Positions 1 to 12,217 of a DNA stretch of 64,000 nt are shown in pieces. Position 1 is the first letter of the stretch, and each line of letters starts with the position of its first letter. The DNA is from Lingula anatina (taxonomy: Eukaryota > Brachiopoda > Lingulata > Lingulida > Lingulidae), in contig NW_019775902.1 in assembly GCF_001039355.2 (NCBI RefSeq), positions 256,531 to 320,530 on the forward strand, in the 5' to 3' direction. Position numbers and translations under genes: made by a program. The notes under the pieces were generated by a model. The model worked only from the letters and a program-made list of their open reading frames with translations. It searched no databases and had not been told where the DNA came from.

Positions 1-3000
1 TATCTCCCACCCTGGTAGAGGGTAACATTTGTTCATGATTTAAAACTATCAGTTTTGAACAGAATGATAGAGTGTCCCTTTAGTTGTATGTATGATACTC
101 CTTAATTGGTGTGTGCAGTCGACACTGACTTCAAACATTTTCTTTCACAAACCACTCAAACTACAGCATTAGTCCAGAACTGAAACCATTCCAAGTCAAA
201 TCAGTCAAATCAGAGACTTGATTTTCTTGGGGAAAGACAACTGCCAGGCACTGAGCCAATGGCGCAAATTAATAGTACCCAGCAGCAAATATATTTATTT
301 CCCATAATATCAGAAGCACAGATTTATTTTCAAGTCTAGTTGTCTAAAATCAATGATGATAATATCTCATCTTGCACAGAGAGTACCAATTACAGATCTG
401 AATTCCGGACTCCTATAATTAACATTTCTAAATGTCTTCATTTTCACTACTGGCTTCTATTAACAATGTGATTCTGCACTTTTTCAGCCTGTCAAGCAGT
501 CCGAGCCAAATAACTTCCTTTATAACCACAGTCAATACAATAGGACATGGTCCTTGTCTTTAAAGAGAAAAACCTTAGAATATTTCAGGAAAAAATTTGA
601 TACAGCCATACTGGAGAAGAGGAGTAAGAAAGATTAAGAAGGCTTTTCTCCAATAGATGAACTCATCAGAATGGTTGCAAAACTAGAGATTGGTCATGTA
701 AGATATTCCTGAAAGAAAACAGTCTCTGCAGTCTGACCCCTGACTTATACCAGCTCCTTGCATCTCTAATCACTGCCAATCAAGCACACCAATTATTTAT
801 CATCACTAAAACTTAATGACAGAGAAAAAATACCAGCATGTCAAGCAACCAGCAGCACACATGTATATACTAGAATGCTTGAATAATAATAATTTCCTTG
901 CCAGAGAGTAATAATGAGACCTGGAGCCAAGGCTGGTTTCTCTAACAAACACCTGTCAAATGCTGATCCATTTTAAGACCTGATCAAGAAAACATAACTC
1001 ACCTTTTATTTAAATTATGATAAACAAAAGGTTAATAGTCTAAGAGAAAAGAACATAACTTTGACTGCACAGTACCTTGTGCTTGAGAACCATCAACGTG
1101 TTATTTTTTTTAAATGTGAGAAAATTCCACTATGAAAATAAAAAATGCTCCCATTTTTAAATCCATTCCTTCAAATTCATTTTTTCTTTCCATATTCCTT
1201 CTTTTGGAGTAAACAAAAGAGATTTACACACCATGCATTTCAGAAAATCTTTCAGACTTCCCAACTACTACAACGTAAAAAGTTTTAACTCCTGCAGATC
1301 ACACCACCCCTTTACGAAATGTGTCAGCAGGATGTGTGGGTGGACAGATCATGGTGAGAAAACCTGGCTCCTACATGCCACTAATACAAGACATAAATAC
1401 TCAAGGTTACCAATTCAACCATAGACCCTCTGGAGTGAGTCTAAAATCAGTTTCGGATAAAATAATGTTGACCCTTTGACTCAATACTGACGGGTACTTC
1501 CTTCAATAATTCTGTAAAATCTCCGTTATCATGCCTTTTATCACCACATGTTATGTTAGTCTTTACATACCATTCAAAACTCTGTCTGGAATTATGTAAG
1601 TAATTTCTTCCAAAACCCTAAAAGCTTTTTTTTTTTTTTTTGCCAAATTCACAACCCTTTCCTTACCAGTATCATCAACGATCAACTGCTGAGAAAAAGC
1701 CACTCCTGTACACTGGCACTATAGGGTTAAAATTTACTGTTTGCCCCTTGGCCTAAAACTGTCAATTTAAATGTTTGAATGTCATTTAAACTGCAGCAAA
1801 TGTCAGACAGAAGCAGTTAATTTAGATTAATAGCAGACACTCTTGCCTCTGGGTATGTTATGGATCTTTTTCTTAATCTGCAGGAACTTTGAAGGGTTTC
1901 ATTTTTTCTCTATGATGTTTTGAAAACTGATGGCTCCACTGTATTGTCTTCCTTTGTTTTATTTTTTTTTCTGAATCACCAAAGCCAGTATTTATGGTGC
2001 TTGCTCTGTCAATTATAAAACTAATCTGGTAACTATTACTGAGTATATTTAATCTAACCAGTACTATGTGAAAAATGCTTATGGTCTATTTGTAAAAAAA
2101 TTGTTTTAGTTAGACCTAGTAAAATAAAGAGTGTCTATAGCTTAACATTTATAGCAGTCAGAGGCATAGGCAACAGATCACCTCGACTGCATTTTTTCAC
2201 AGCGGCATTAAAGAGATGGAATGTTTTTCTCCTAACCCCCCACCTTCACTGATACTTTGTTATCATTATAACCAGAACAGCCCCTGTTGTTTAACAAAAA
2301 ATGAATTTCGCATCTTTATGTTCATTTCACCTGTTCAGCTTGAACTACTAAATCAGCCTGCACACCTGACAGCTATTCTGAGTCCTATATCTGCTGGAAT
2401 CATTTCCAGGGAAATATAATGCCTTAAAGATAACATCATATTGACAGGTGAAAAGATTTTCAAGTATTTGATGCAGTTAACGCATGCAATCAAAAATACA
2501 AGCTCACTTGCGTGTTGAACATGCTCTCTGCATAAAGTCAGCATGTGCTGGACAGGCACACGCGCACGTGGCACAGGCGTTGAATTACAAAAATTACATG
2601 CTCCCTGATGAGTTAGTATCTTATACAACTGTTCTTCGAGCCAGACCAATAAATTGTATGCGGGGAAATTATCCTTTTCACGCTCAACTTATTGCAAACA
2701 CGTGTTAGAGACATTCAGTGCATCATCCATAATAATATACTGAATACCACGCTGATTTTCTCATGCCATATTGCCAGGTAGCGCCATCATTTTATGATAA
2801 CTTTCTTGTACATACGTATGTATACAGTTTTGTTACATAGCTGCTTATAGCGTGAAAAGCTGCTGGCATAGCTGAGCTTGCTGTATCTCAATTGTATTTT
2901 GGGGTGGAAGTCTTAGATTACAGAATAAACATCTTTGGCATTTCTGAGTTCTAAATTCAAAATCTTGGTTTGTACCTGGGTTTTATGAGGACATTTCTAT

Positions 3001-3778
3001 GAAAGCAAGGAAATGTGTTTCCCGTTTCCCACTTGTGCCAGCAACCCAACATCCATTGTCTCACCAACAGCAATCAAGAGAAACATCCAAAATGCAACTT
3101 TATCACCCCCCTCTCCCCCCCCCCCCCCCCCACTCACATTTGCCCTCCATTCTAGTTCCGTAGCAATGTAAAGTTAATGCACATGTTAAGATTTTGTATC
3201 TAGTCTTTGCTCTCTCTCTCTCTCTTTCTCATTTTATCAAATCATTATACACACACTGTGACCATCCAGAAATTAAATCTATGAAGTGGTATTACTTGTT
3301 AATATGGAATAAATGTTAAAATAGGGAGGGGTATTTTTTTCCACATTTTCCATCAGTTTTCCAAAAAAAAAAAATTAAATCTTGAAATCACGAGTATACT
3401 TTGGAAAAAATGACAAGCAAATGGCTGGTATCTTCCACTTCCAGACACACAATAAAGCTAATTAAAGATATACATCAAATGAGCAAGGCTGTTTTATTTT
3501 CCACTTACTTTCCAGCAACTACTAGCTGAACAATTTATAGACCCAAGTCTTAATTCATTTGCTTGCATTTCCCAATACTGTGCAGTTATCATAAAGGACT
3601 GCTTGGATATTATAAGATTAAATGAGCATTTCAAATTATATTTTTTTATATAAATTAAGATATATATGACGTATATTTTGTCAATTTGTGTTCTTTCTCA
3701 GTGATGCACGAGTGCCTGCGCATGTATGCAAACAAGAAAGAGAGAGAAGAGAGAGAGAGAGTTGATTTAAAGGATAAC
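1..3778. repeat. Left copy of a ~3.8-kb direct duplication (probable allelic overlap)
   Basis: This whole stretch reappears at 4255-8082 with scattered substitutions and small indels. The coordinate offset drifts from 4254 at the start to 4305 at the end. The copy runs right up to the single N at 3779. No coding region is supported: the short ORFs in both copies carry frame-breaking differences and lack codon structure. It holds poly-C (about 3106-3131), short CT and GA tracts, and a complex patch (about 2460-2860) that is much better conserved between copies than its surroundings. The simplest reading is two haplotypes placed in tandem by the assembler. A true segmental duplication is the alternative. 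Confidence 0.85.
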
Positions 3779-3779
3779 N
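3779..3779. other. Single-N contig junction
   Basis: A lone N ends the left copy of the 3.8-kb duplication. A gap of one base is a placeholder for an unknown or negative gap size. Confidence 0.9.
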
Positions 3780-4254
3780 ACATTTACATTCTGAAGCCTA
3801 GAGCCTTGTGTACTGTAATACAAATGAACTTTATTTTACATGATTCTTTGAAGCCAATAAGTTAAAATGAGACAATGGGTTTATTTGTTTCTAATAAAGG
3901 ATGCTGGGCAGTTACTGGTAAATCAATTCCCTCCATCCTTCAACAGAAAAGGTAATTATCCTCTCCACTGACCATGTTCAAATTGTAAATCACTACCACG
4001 CAACATAATGACCATAATAATCAACCTTTCACATCTAACCATTTGTTATCACACATGAGAAGAGTTTTTTTTTTTCTGTATGCTTTTCCTGACCCCACAT
4101 TTGTTTACCCTCTACCAAGGCGACAGACTGATTTTTCACAAGATATTCACAGATATGTCTTTAGATAAATAAACAGTCATTTGGTTCTCTGCAGATTAAA
4201 TTGCTTCCTTCTGGTCCAAAGTCACAGGGTGGCTTTTTGAAAATTTCCCTGTGA
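3780..4254. other. Noncoding start of the right-hand contig
   Basis: This stretch sits between the N and the point where the second copy aligns to window position 1. If the duplication is an assembly overlap, this segment should match the sequence immediately upstream of the window. No ORF or element is recognised here. Confidence 0.6.
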
Positions 4255-7200
4255 TATCTCCCACCCTGGTAGAGGGTAACATTTGTTCATGATTTAATAG
4301 TATCAGTTTTGAACAGAATGATAGAGTGTCCCTTTAGTTGTATGATACTCCTTAATTGGTGTGTGCAGTCAACACTGGCTTCAAACATTTTCTTTCACAA
4401 ACCACTCAAACTACAGCATTAGTCCAGAACTGAAACCATTCCAAGTCAAATCAGTCAAATCAGAGACTTGATTTTCTTGGGGAAAGACAACTGCCAGGCA
4501 CTGAGCCAATGGCGCAAATTAATAGTACCCAGCAGCAAATATATTTATTTCCCATAATATCAGGAGTACAGATTTATTTTCAAGCCTAGTTGTCTAAAAT
4601 CAATGATGATAATATCTCATCTTGCGCAGAGAGTACCACTTACAGATCTGAATTCCGGACTCCTATAATTAAAATTTCTAAATGTCTTCATTTTCACTAC
4701 TGGCTTCTATTAACAATGTGATTCTGCACTTTTTCAGCCTGTCAAGCAGTCCGAGCCAAATAACTTCCTTTATAACCAAAGTCAAGACAATAGCTAATCT
4801 TGACATGGCCCTTGTCTTTAAAGAGAAAAACCTTAGAATATTGCAGGAAAAAAATTGATACAGCCATACTGGAGAAGAGGAATAAGAAAGATTAAGAAGG
4901 CTTTTCTCCAATAGATGAACTCATCAGAATGGTTGTAACACCATAGATTGGTCTTGTAAGATATTCCTGAAGGAAAACAGTCTCTGCAGTCTGACCCCTG
5001 ACTTATACCAGCTCCTTGCATCTCTAATCACTGCCAATCAAGCACACCAATTATTTATCATCAATAAAACTTAATGACAGAGAAAAAATACCAGCATGTC
5101 AAGCAACCAGCAGCACATATGTATATACTAGAATACTTGAATAATAATAATTTCCTTGCCAAAGAGTAATCATTTCCTTGCTATGCTGGTACTGGCTGAG
5201 ACCTTGAGCCAAGGCTGGTTTTTAAAAAAAAAACACCTATCAAATGTTGATCCATTTTAAGGCCTGATCAAGAAAACATAACCCACTTTTTTATTTGAAT
5301 TATGATAAACAAAAGGTTAATAGTCTAAGAGAAAAAACATAACTTTGACTGCACTGACAACCATCTTGACATGATTAAAAAAAAATCTGACAAAATTCAA
5401 CTGCAAAAATAATTACTCCCATTTTTTCGCCTATTCCTTCAAATTATTTTTTTCTTCCCTTATTCCTTCTTTTGGAGTAAACAAAAGAGATTTACACACC
5501 ATGTATTTCAGAAAAATCTTTCAGACTTCCCAACTACTACAACGTAAAAAGTTTTAACTCCTGTAGATCACACCACCCCTTTATGTAATGTGTCAGCAGT
5601 ATGTGTGGGTGGACAGATCATGGTGGGAAAACCTGGCTCCTACATGCCACTTATACAAGACATAAATACTCAAGGTTACCAATTCAACCATAGACCCTCT
5701 GGAGTGAGTCTAAAATCAGTTTCGGATAAAATAATGTTGACCCTTTGACTCAATACTGACAGGTACTTCCTACAATAATTCTGTAAAATCTCCGTTATCA
5801 TGCCTTCATCACCACATGTTATGTTAGTCTTTACATACCATTCAAAACTCTGTCTGGAATTATGTAAGTAATTTCTTCCAAAACCCTAAAAGCTTCTTTT
5901 TTTTTTTTCTTTTTTTTCTTTTTGCCAAATTCACAACCCTTTCCTTACCAGTATCATCAGTGATCCACTGCTGAGAAAAAGCCACTCCTGTACACTGGCG
6001 CTATAGGGTTAAAATTTACTGTTTGCCCCTTGGCCTAAAACTGTCAATTTAAATGTTTGAATGTCATTTAAACTGCAGCAAATGTCAGACAGAAGCAGTT
6101 AATTTAGATTAATAGCAGACACTCTTGCCTCTGGGTATGTTATGGATTTTTTTCTTAATCTGCAAGAACTTTGAAGGGTTTCATTTTTTCTCTATGATGT
6201 TTTGAAAACTGATGGCTTACTGTGTTGTCTTCCTTTGTGTTTATTTCTTTTTTTTCTGAATCACCAAAGCCAGTATTTATGGTGCTTGCTCTGTCAATTA
6301 TAAAACTAATCTGGTAACTGTAACTGACTATATTTATTCTAACCAGTACTATGTGAAAAATGCTTATGGTCTATTTGTAAAAAATTGTTTTAGTTAGACC
6401 CTAGTAAAATAAAGAGTGTCTATAGCTTAACATTTATAGCAGTCAGAAGCATAGGCAACAGATCACTTCGACTGCATTTTTTCACAGCGGCATTAAAGAG
6501 ATGGGATGTTTTTCTCCTAACCCCCCACCTTCACTGGTACTTTGTTATCATAATAACCAGAACAGCCCCTGTTGTTTAACAAAAAATGAATTTCGCATCT
6601 TTATGTTCATTTCACCTGTTTGGCTTGAACTACTAAATCTTCCTGCACACCTGACAGCTATTCTGAGTCCTATATCTGCTGGAATCATTTCCAGGAAATC
6701 TAATGCCTTAAAGATAACATCATATTGACAGGTGAAAAAGATTTTCAAGTATTTGATGCAGTTAATGCATGCGATCAAAAATACAAGCTCACTTGCGTGT
6801 TGAACATGCTCTCTGCATAAAGTCAGCATGTGCTGGACAGGCACACGCGCACGTGGCACAGGCGTTGAATTACAAAAATTACATGCTCCCTGATGAGTTA
6901 GTATCTTATACAACTGTTCTTCAAGCCAGACCAATAAATTGTATGCGGGGAAATTATCCTTTTCACGCTCAACTTATTGCAAACACGTGTTAGAGACATT
7001 CAGTGCATCATCCATAATAATCTACTGAATACCACGCTGATTTTCTCATGCCATATTGCCAGGTAGCGCCATCATTTTATGATAACTTTCTTGTACATAC
7101 GTATGTATACAGTTTTGTTACATAGCTGCTTATAGCGTGAAAAGCTGCTGGCACAGCTGAGTTAGCTGTATCTCAATTGTTTTTTGGGGTGGAAGTCTCG

Positions 7201-8082
7201 GATTACAGAATAAACATCTTTCATTTCTGAGTTCTAAATTCAAAATCTTGGTTTGTACCTGGGTTTTATGAGGACATTTCTATGAAAGCAAGGAAATGTG
7301 TTTCCCATTTCCCACTTGTGCCAGCAACCCAACAGCCATTGTCTCACCAACAGCAATCAAGAGAAACATCCAAAATGCAACTTTATCACCCCCCCCCCCT
7401 CCTCTCTCCCCCCCCCCCTCACTCACATTTGCCCTCCATTTTAGTTCCGTAGCGATGTAAAGTTAATGCACTTGTTAAGATTTTGTATCTACTCTTTGCT
7501 CTCTCTCTATTTCTCATTTTATCAAATCACTATATACACTGTGACCATCCAGAAATTCAATCTCTCAAGTGGTATTACTTGTTATGGACTAAATGTTGAA
7601 AAGAGAGGGTATTTTTTCCACATTTTCTATCAGTTTTCCAAGCCCAATTTATTTAAAGCGACTAAAAAAAAAAAAATTAAATCTTGAAATCACGAGTATA
7701 CTTTGGAAAAAATGACAAGCAAATGGCTGGTATCTTCCACTTCCAGACATGTCATAATAAAGCTAAGTAAACATATACATCAAATGAGCAAGGCTGTTTT
7801 ATTTTCCACTTACTTTCCAGCAACTACTAGCTGAACAATTTATAGACCCAAGTCTTAATTCATTTGCTTACATTTCCCAATACTGTGCAGTTATCATAAA
7901 GGACTGCTTGGATATTATAAGATTAAATGAGCATTTCAAATTATATTTTTTTATATAAATTAAGATATATATGACGTATATTTTGTCAATTTGTGTTCTT
8001 TCTCAGTGATGCACGAGTGCCTGCGCATGTATGCAAACAAGAAAGAGAGGAGAGAGAGAGAGAGGAGAGAGTTGAAGGATAA
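4255..8082. repeat. Right copy of the ~3.8-kb direct duplication
   Basis: This is the second copy of 1-3778. Differences include a longer insertion near 5170-5200, changed poly-C and CT tract lengths near 7390-7510, an extra segment near 7640-7660, and scattered substitutions. This matches what two alleles of a heterozygous outbred animal would show. No gene is supported. Confidence 0.85.
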
Positions 8083-9355
8083 GAAAGTTGGGAAGAAAAC
8101 AGAGAATGTGTCTATTTATCGACAATCCTTCTTTCCAAATATTATATATAACATCATACCACACACTATACAAAAATCCTTTCATTTATCACAAAGACAT
8201 TCCACTGTTGCAGGTATCAATCTCATGATCTGAGAGAGCAGCATCCATCAATTGTTCTTACTAATCCTTTGAAGTGGAGCATGGCTCTAAATACAGATGC
8301 CAGTATTGCATGTCGCAGATATTTTTAGACAGGGTACATGTGTTTTAGCAGCTGGGCCACCTGTATGGAGATGTCATTGGGACATTTCTGGCTGGATGTT
8401 TTGTTAGTCTCTGAACAAGTCCCTCTTACAGCTAGAAGGGGAGATGTTTCCCATCAAAATACATCAAGTTTTATGAGCAATTATAGTGTTATAGGGGTTC
8501 AATACAGTAATTACTGTATCTGGTACAGTGTACGTAATGAGTGATATAATAATTATGTGTAATGCAAGTTTGATAAAGTAATTAGTGTGATGCAAGTTCC
8601 AATACAACTTGATTGTTTATTTTATTATTTGTATGAAATGAAGTGAACAAAACCACCAAAATGATATATCTAATGCATAAAAAAAGATACTTGGAAAGTT
8701 CTGAAGTATATTGGAAAATGACAGGGAGATTTTAGAAATCAAAATATAAATCAATAAAAAATAACTTTGGAATTTTGGCCAATGTGTGAAATTCGTCATA
8801 TATCACTGTAGGCCAGATTAAAACATATATCATTACTTATGGAAATATTATAATTAGATATTTCTTTTGCATATAATAATTGTTAAAAATCATAAAATAA
8901 AATATCTGAGCTCTCTAAACTGATATTAGGATTAATAGCAATTATGATGAAAGGTTTGTTCAATTATTAACAACTAGAGACCCAACCAGCATAATCAATC
9001 TAACATTTTAAATTTTGATTCTAGAGCAGAGATGATACCCTTACAGTTTGCAAAGAGCCAGCCATATTTAAAGTTATAACAAAAGTGCTGCATTTATATA
9101 TTTTATTTGAACAAATCTGCTTTCATATTATACATATTGAAACAATAACCATTTCTATGGCATGCTTTCTTACAATTAACTTCATTGTATGCACTATCCT
9201 TTGACATTCATATACTGTTAATATTTTCAAGTAAAAAATCTATTATCCAGAAGCGATAAACAAAAAAAAAATTAAAATTTGCATTCTTACTGGCATATAG
9301 AGAAGTATCTTTGGATCTCAACAGGTGAAAATCATAAACTATACTCCTCACTTTG

Positions 9356-9358
<3 letters not shown>
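8083..9358. other. AT-rich noncoding DNA
   Basis: Single-copy in this window and AT-rich, with many stop codons in all frames. I see no splice-bounded coding segment, RNA gene or terminal inverted repeat. Confidence 0.6.

Positions 9359-9409
<51 letters not shown>
9359..9409. repeat. (TA)n microsatellite
   Basis: About 25 uninterrupted TA units. The region up to 10051 is otherwise plain noncoding sequence with a poly-C run near 9710-9727. Confidence 0.95.
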
Positions 9410-9411
<2 letters not shown>

Positions 9412-10051
9412 AAATATATACATCATTAATGAAAATACAGGTAAAAACCACCCCCTGCACACATCCATAACATTACAAAGGTAGTACTAGTACGCCCACA
9501 GTTTTCTCTAACGTGGAAGTCTGTATTACAAACCTCGTGTCGAGGGGGAAAAAATCAATGCTCATTCATTAAAGATGCATGGAATCGTTCACCCTAATTG
9601 TGACGTGACGTTTAAGTAAGTGATTCATCAATATTTAATGTTCTGTGTTCAACACCTTGGTAATGCCATCTACTCATGTGAAGGAAGGATAATCATCATA
9701 CCTTTTAACCCTCCCACCCCCCCCCCCTTCCCCTTGCTAATCTAATAGCAAAACAGACTCATTTCTGACATTTGATTCACTCCATTTTCATTCAATTCCT
9801 CCGACAAACTGTAGATATTCACAACCTGAAATCTAGTCAACAAACTCTCCAACTCAACTAGCCAATTCTTGGTGCATTTCTGCTCTGGTAAATGATCTTG
9901 ACAAAACTGCACATGTAAACTTGAACACATTTGTGTGTGGACTAATTCTATAAGTTTATGCAAACACAGTTTTAACCATGGTTACTTTTTTAACCTTAGC
10001 CATAGGCAATTTTCAACAAAAAAAATCTCCACTGGAAAAAAGTGTTGACTG

Positions 10052-10199
10052 TACAGAAGTTTACAAAATATATTTCAGTGTCAGAGGCACAGTGGAGACT
10101 TCTGTATTACAATGTCAAACACTTCAATGGACAAAGTGTAAGATTTTAAACACATGTTAGCATATAAATCATTTCTTGTTCAACTTATTTCAGGACAAA
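10052..10199. repeat. First copy of a 148-bp exact direct repeat
   Basis: Matches 10488-10635 at an offset of 436. The second copy starts immediately after the N at 10487. The copies diverge after the shared GGACAAA: the left continues into 10200-10486, the right into unrelated sequence. Confidence 0.9.
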
Positions 10200-10486
10200 C
10201 TAGAGGATCAGAGAGGCGATACCGCCTCCGAATATTGTACCACCAGCTGGAGCAAGCGCATTCGTATAGACCCCCCACATACACAAAATAAGGGACACAG
10301 CCACCAGTCTTATGCTTGACAAGCTATAAAAATGCAATCAACAAGAATTTTCAAAATACGCAAAAAATATATATGACTTAAAATGGTACAATCAAAGTTA
10401 AGTTAAGGTAGGTCAAAGGTCAATTTCAAGGTCACATTTAGATTGCCAGTATATGACTTCCTATTCAACTTCAATAGTAACTATGG
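10200..10486. other. Sequence present on one side of the 10487 gap only (possible polymorphic insertion)
   Basis: At 10200 the left contig departs from the right contig, and it ends at the N before returning. This fits an insertion in one haplotype, length unknown. It carries a perfect direct repeat AGGTCAAAGGTCA (10410-10422) followed by another AGGTCA, a pattern I associate with invertebrate repeat families. No ORF and no terminal repeat can be verified because the right end is missing. Confidence 0.45.
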
Positions 10487-10487
10487 N
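10487..10487. other. Single-N contig junction
   Basis: A lone N immediately followed by a repeat of sequence seen 436 bp earlier. Confidence 0.9.
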
Positions 10488-10635
10488 TACAGAAGTTTAC
10501 AAAATATATTTCAGTGTCAGAGGCACAGTGGAGACTTCTGTATTACAATGTCAAACACTTCAATGGACAAAGTGTAAGATTTTAAACACATGTTAGCATA
10601 TAAATCATTTCTTGTTCAACTTATTTCAGGACAAA
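10488..10635. repeat. Second copy of the 148-bp exact direct repeat
   Basis: Identical to 10052-10199. The following stretch to 11587 is AT-rich noncoding sequence in which I see nothing further. Confidence 0.9.
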
Positions 10636-11595
10636 TAATACTTTTTGATCATATTTTAACAGGTGACTGCCATGAATTAATGTTCCCAAAAATAGTAAAA
10701 TTCATCACCTTTTGACAAATCTAGCAACCATCTTGACACAGTTTTGAATCTCGCTCAACCCAAAATCAGTGTCCAAATGTTTGACAGAATTCAAAAATTC
10801 ACACTCAGGTTTGGGTTGAGGACTTTGAGAAAATGTTTAAGAAAAAAAAAACAAAACATTTACCCTTTTTGTGGAAAAATCTTACACTGACTGTGCATCT
10901 TTAAGTACATTATGAAATAGCTTTCTCAGCTGACTTTGTGAATTTCCACATATCAAATTGGGATAATATAATTGTATTTCACATGATTATGCCACGTTTA
11001 ATTAAACATCCCTGCTTTCACAGATCCCCCTCCCCTGAAATTAATGCCCTTAAAAACGATATACAAAACTTAAACTACCCTTTTAGCAAGATACAAGGGC
11101 ATGTGCACTCATGTAAAAAAACCCATTTGCACTTAAATCTGTAATGTCCATTTGATGTACACAGAGTAAGTTGGTAGAGCAAATATATATGACTGGATCA
11201 ATAAAGTCCTTGAGAAACAGAGGCCTGGGCAGAAATATACACTCTGGGATTTGATGGGCAAGAAGTAGGTCAGTATTCTTGGGAATTCTACTGGAAGCTA
11301 TCGGGGCCTAATCGAGTGATCATTTTACAAGCCATTTCAAGGGTTAAGTGATCAATTTGCTGGCTGTTTTTCTCACTTTCAATTCTTCTTTCAGTTCACA
11401 TTTTGTTACTATTATTGTCGACTGTTGCTTGACTTGTTGAACATTTTGTTTTAAGGACTAATCAGCTAAAAATGCTGTACCCAATGACTTAACCAGTGCC
11501 TACCAATTGCACCAGTTTAACATCCCATTTTACCAATTTAAGTATAGATCTATAAACAAGAATGTACACCTGGAATGGACAAAGTCTGCTTGGAA

Positions 11596-12209
11596 CACCC
11601 TGAGCTTCAGAGCTGACTTGACACTAACCTTTTCACTGTAGCCTATCTCCATCGTGTCAAGTAACCTCTGACCAGATTCGAGTGCCCCCGCCGCCCGCCA
11701 ATCAAATTTAAAGCCCGCACTCAATGACTCATTGAACGATCTAGCCAATGAACGCGAACGAGTCAAAGCGCGCTTTGTTCAAATCCGGACCAATCAAAGA
11801 TAAGGCTGAATATCAGAGACTTGCCGTAACCTGTGGGCAGCACGCAAAATACATCATCCCTCAGTAGATAATGATGCAGGGCATCATACTGCTCTGGTTT
11901 CAATTCCGATATACTCCATGCTTTCTTTGTGTACGGTTATGCACTCGGAACCACTCGGAACTACTCGGATGTCTCCGCACTCGACAATAACTATGTTGTT
12001 AGTATGGAGCTTGCGGAATCAGCCGAGGATTGCCGATTGACGATCAACCAATCAGCGTTTTCACCAAACTTTGGTGAAAAATTTTGAAACATGGATTCGA
12101 TTGGCTTATATAAAATAGGTCAAACTATTTTCGTCAGAGGTTACTTGACACGATGGAGATAGGCTACAGTGAAAAGGTTAGTGTCAAGTCGGCTCTGAAG
12201 CTCAGGGTG
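11596..12209. mobile_element. 614-bp non-autonomous DNA transposon with 77-bp TIRs and 8-bp target duplication
   Basis: The termini are 77-bp inverted repeats (11596-11672 and 12133-12209) beginning CACCCTGAGC, with one mismatch at base 19. They are flanked by a perfect direct duplication GCTTGGAA (11588-11595 and 12210-12217). An 8-bp duplication is typical of hAT, P, Merlin and a few other superfamilies; I cannot choose between them from the termini. There is no transposase, so the element is non-autonomous. Its interior is GC-richer than the surroundings and has inverted CCAAT motifs and a TATATAAA box just inside the right TIR (about 12107-12114). Each TIR contains an outward-facing ATG, so short ORFs starting MEIGYSEK appear on both strands. 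These are element sequence, not genes. Confidence 0.93.
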
Positions 12210-12217
12210 GCTTGGAA

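Noticed and set aside
2353-2649. Minus-strand 98-codon ORF, repeated as 128 codons at 6548-6934, as a conserved gene
   Set aside because: The match is due to the large duplication, and the two versions change frame and length through indels, which argues against coding constraint.
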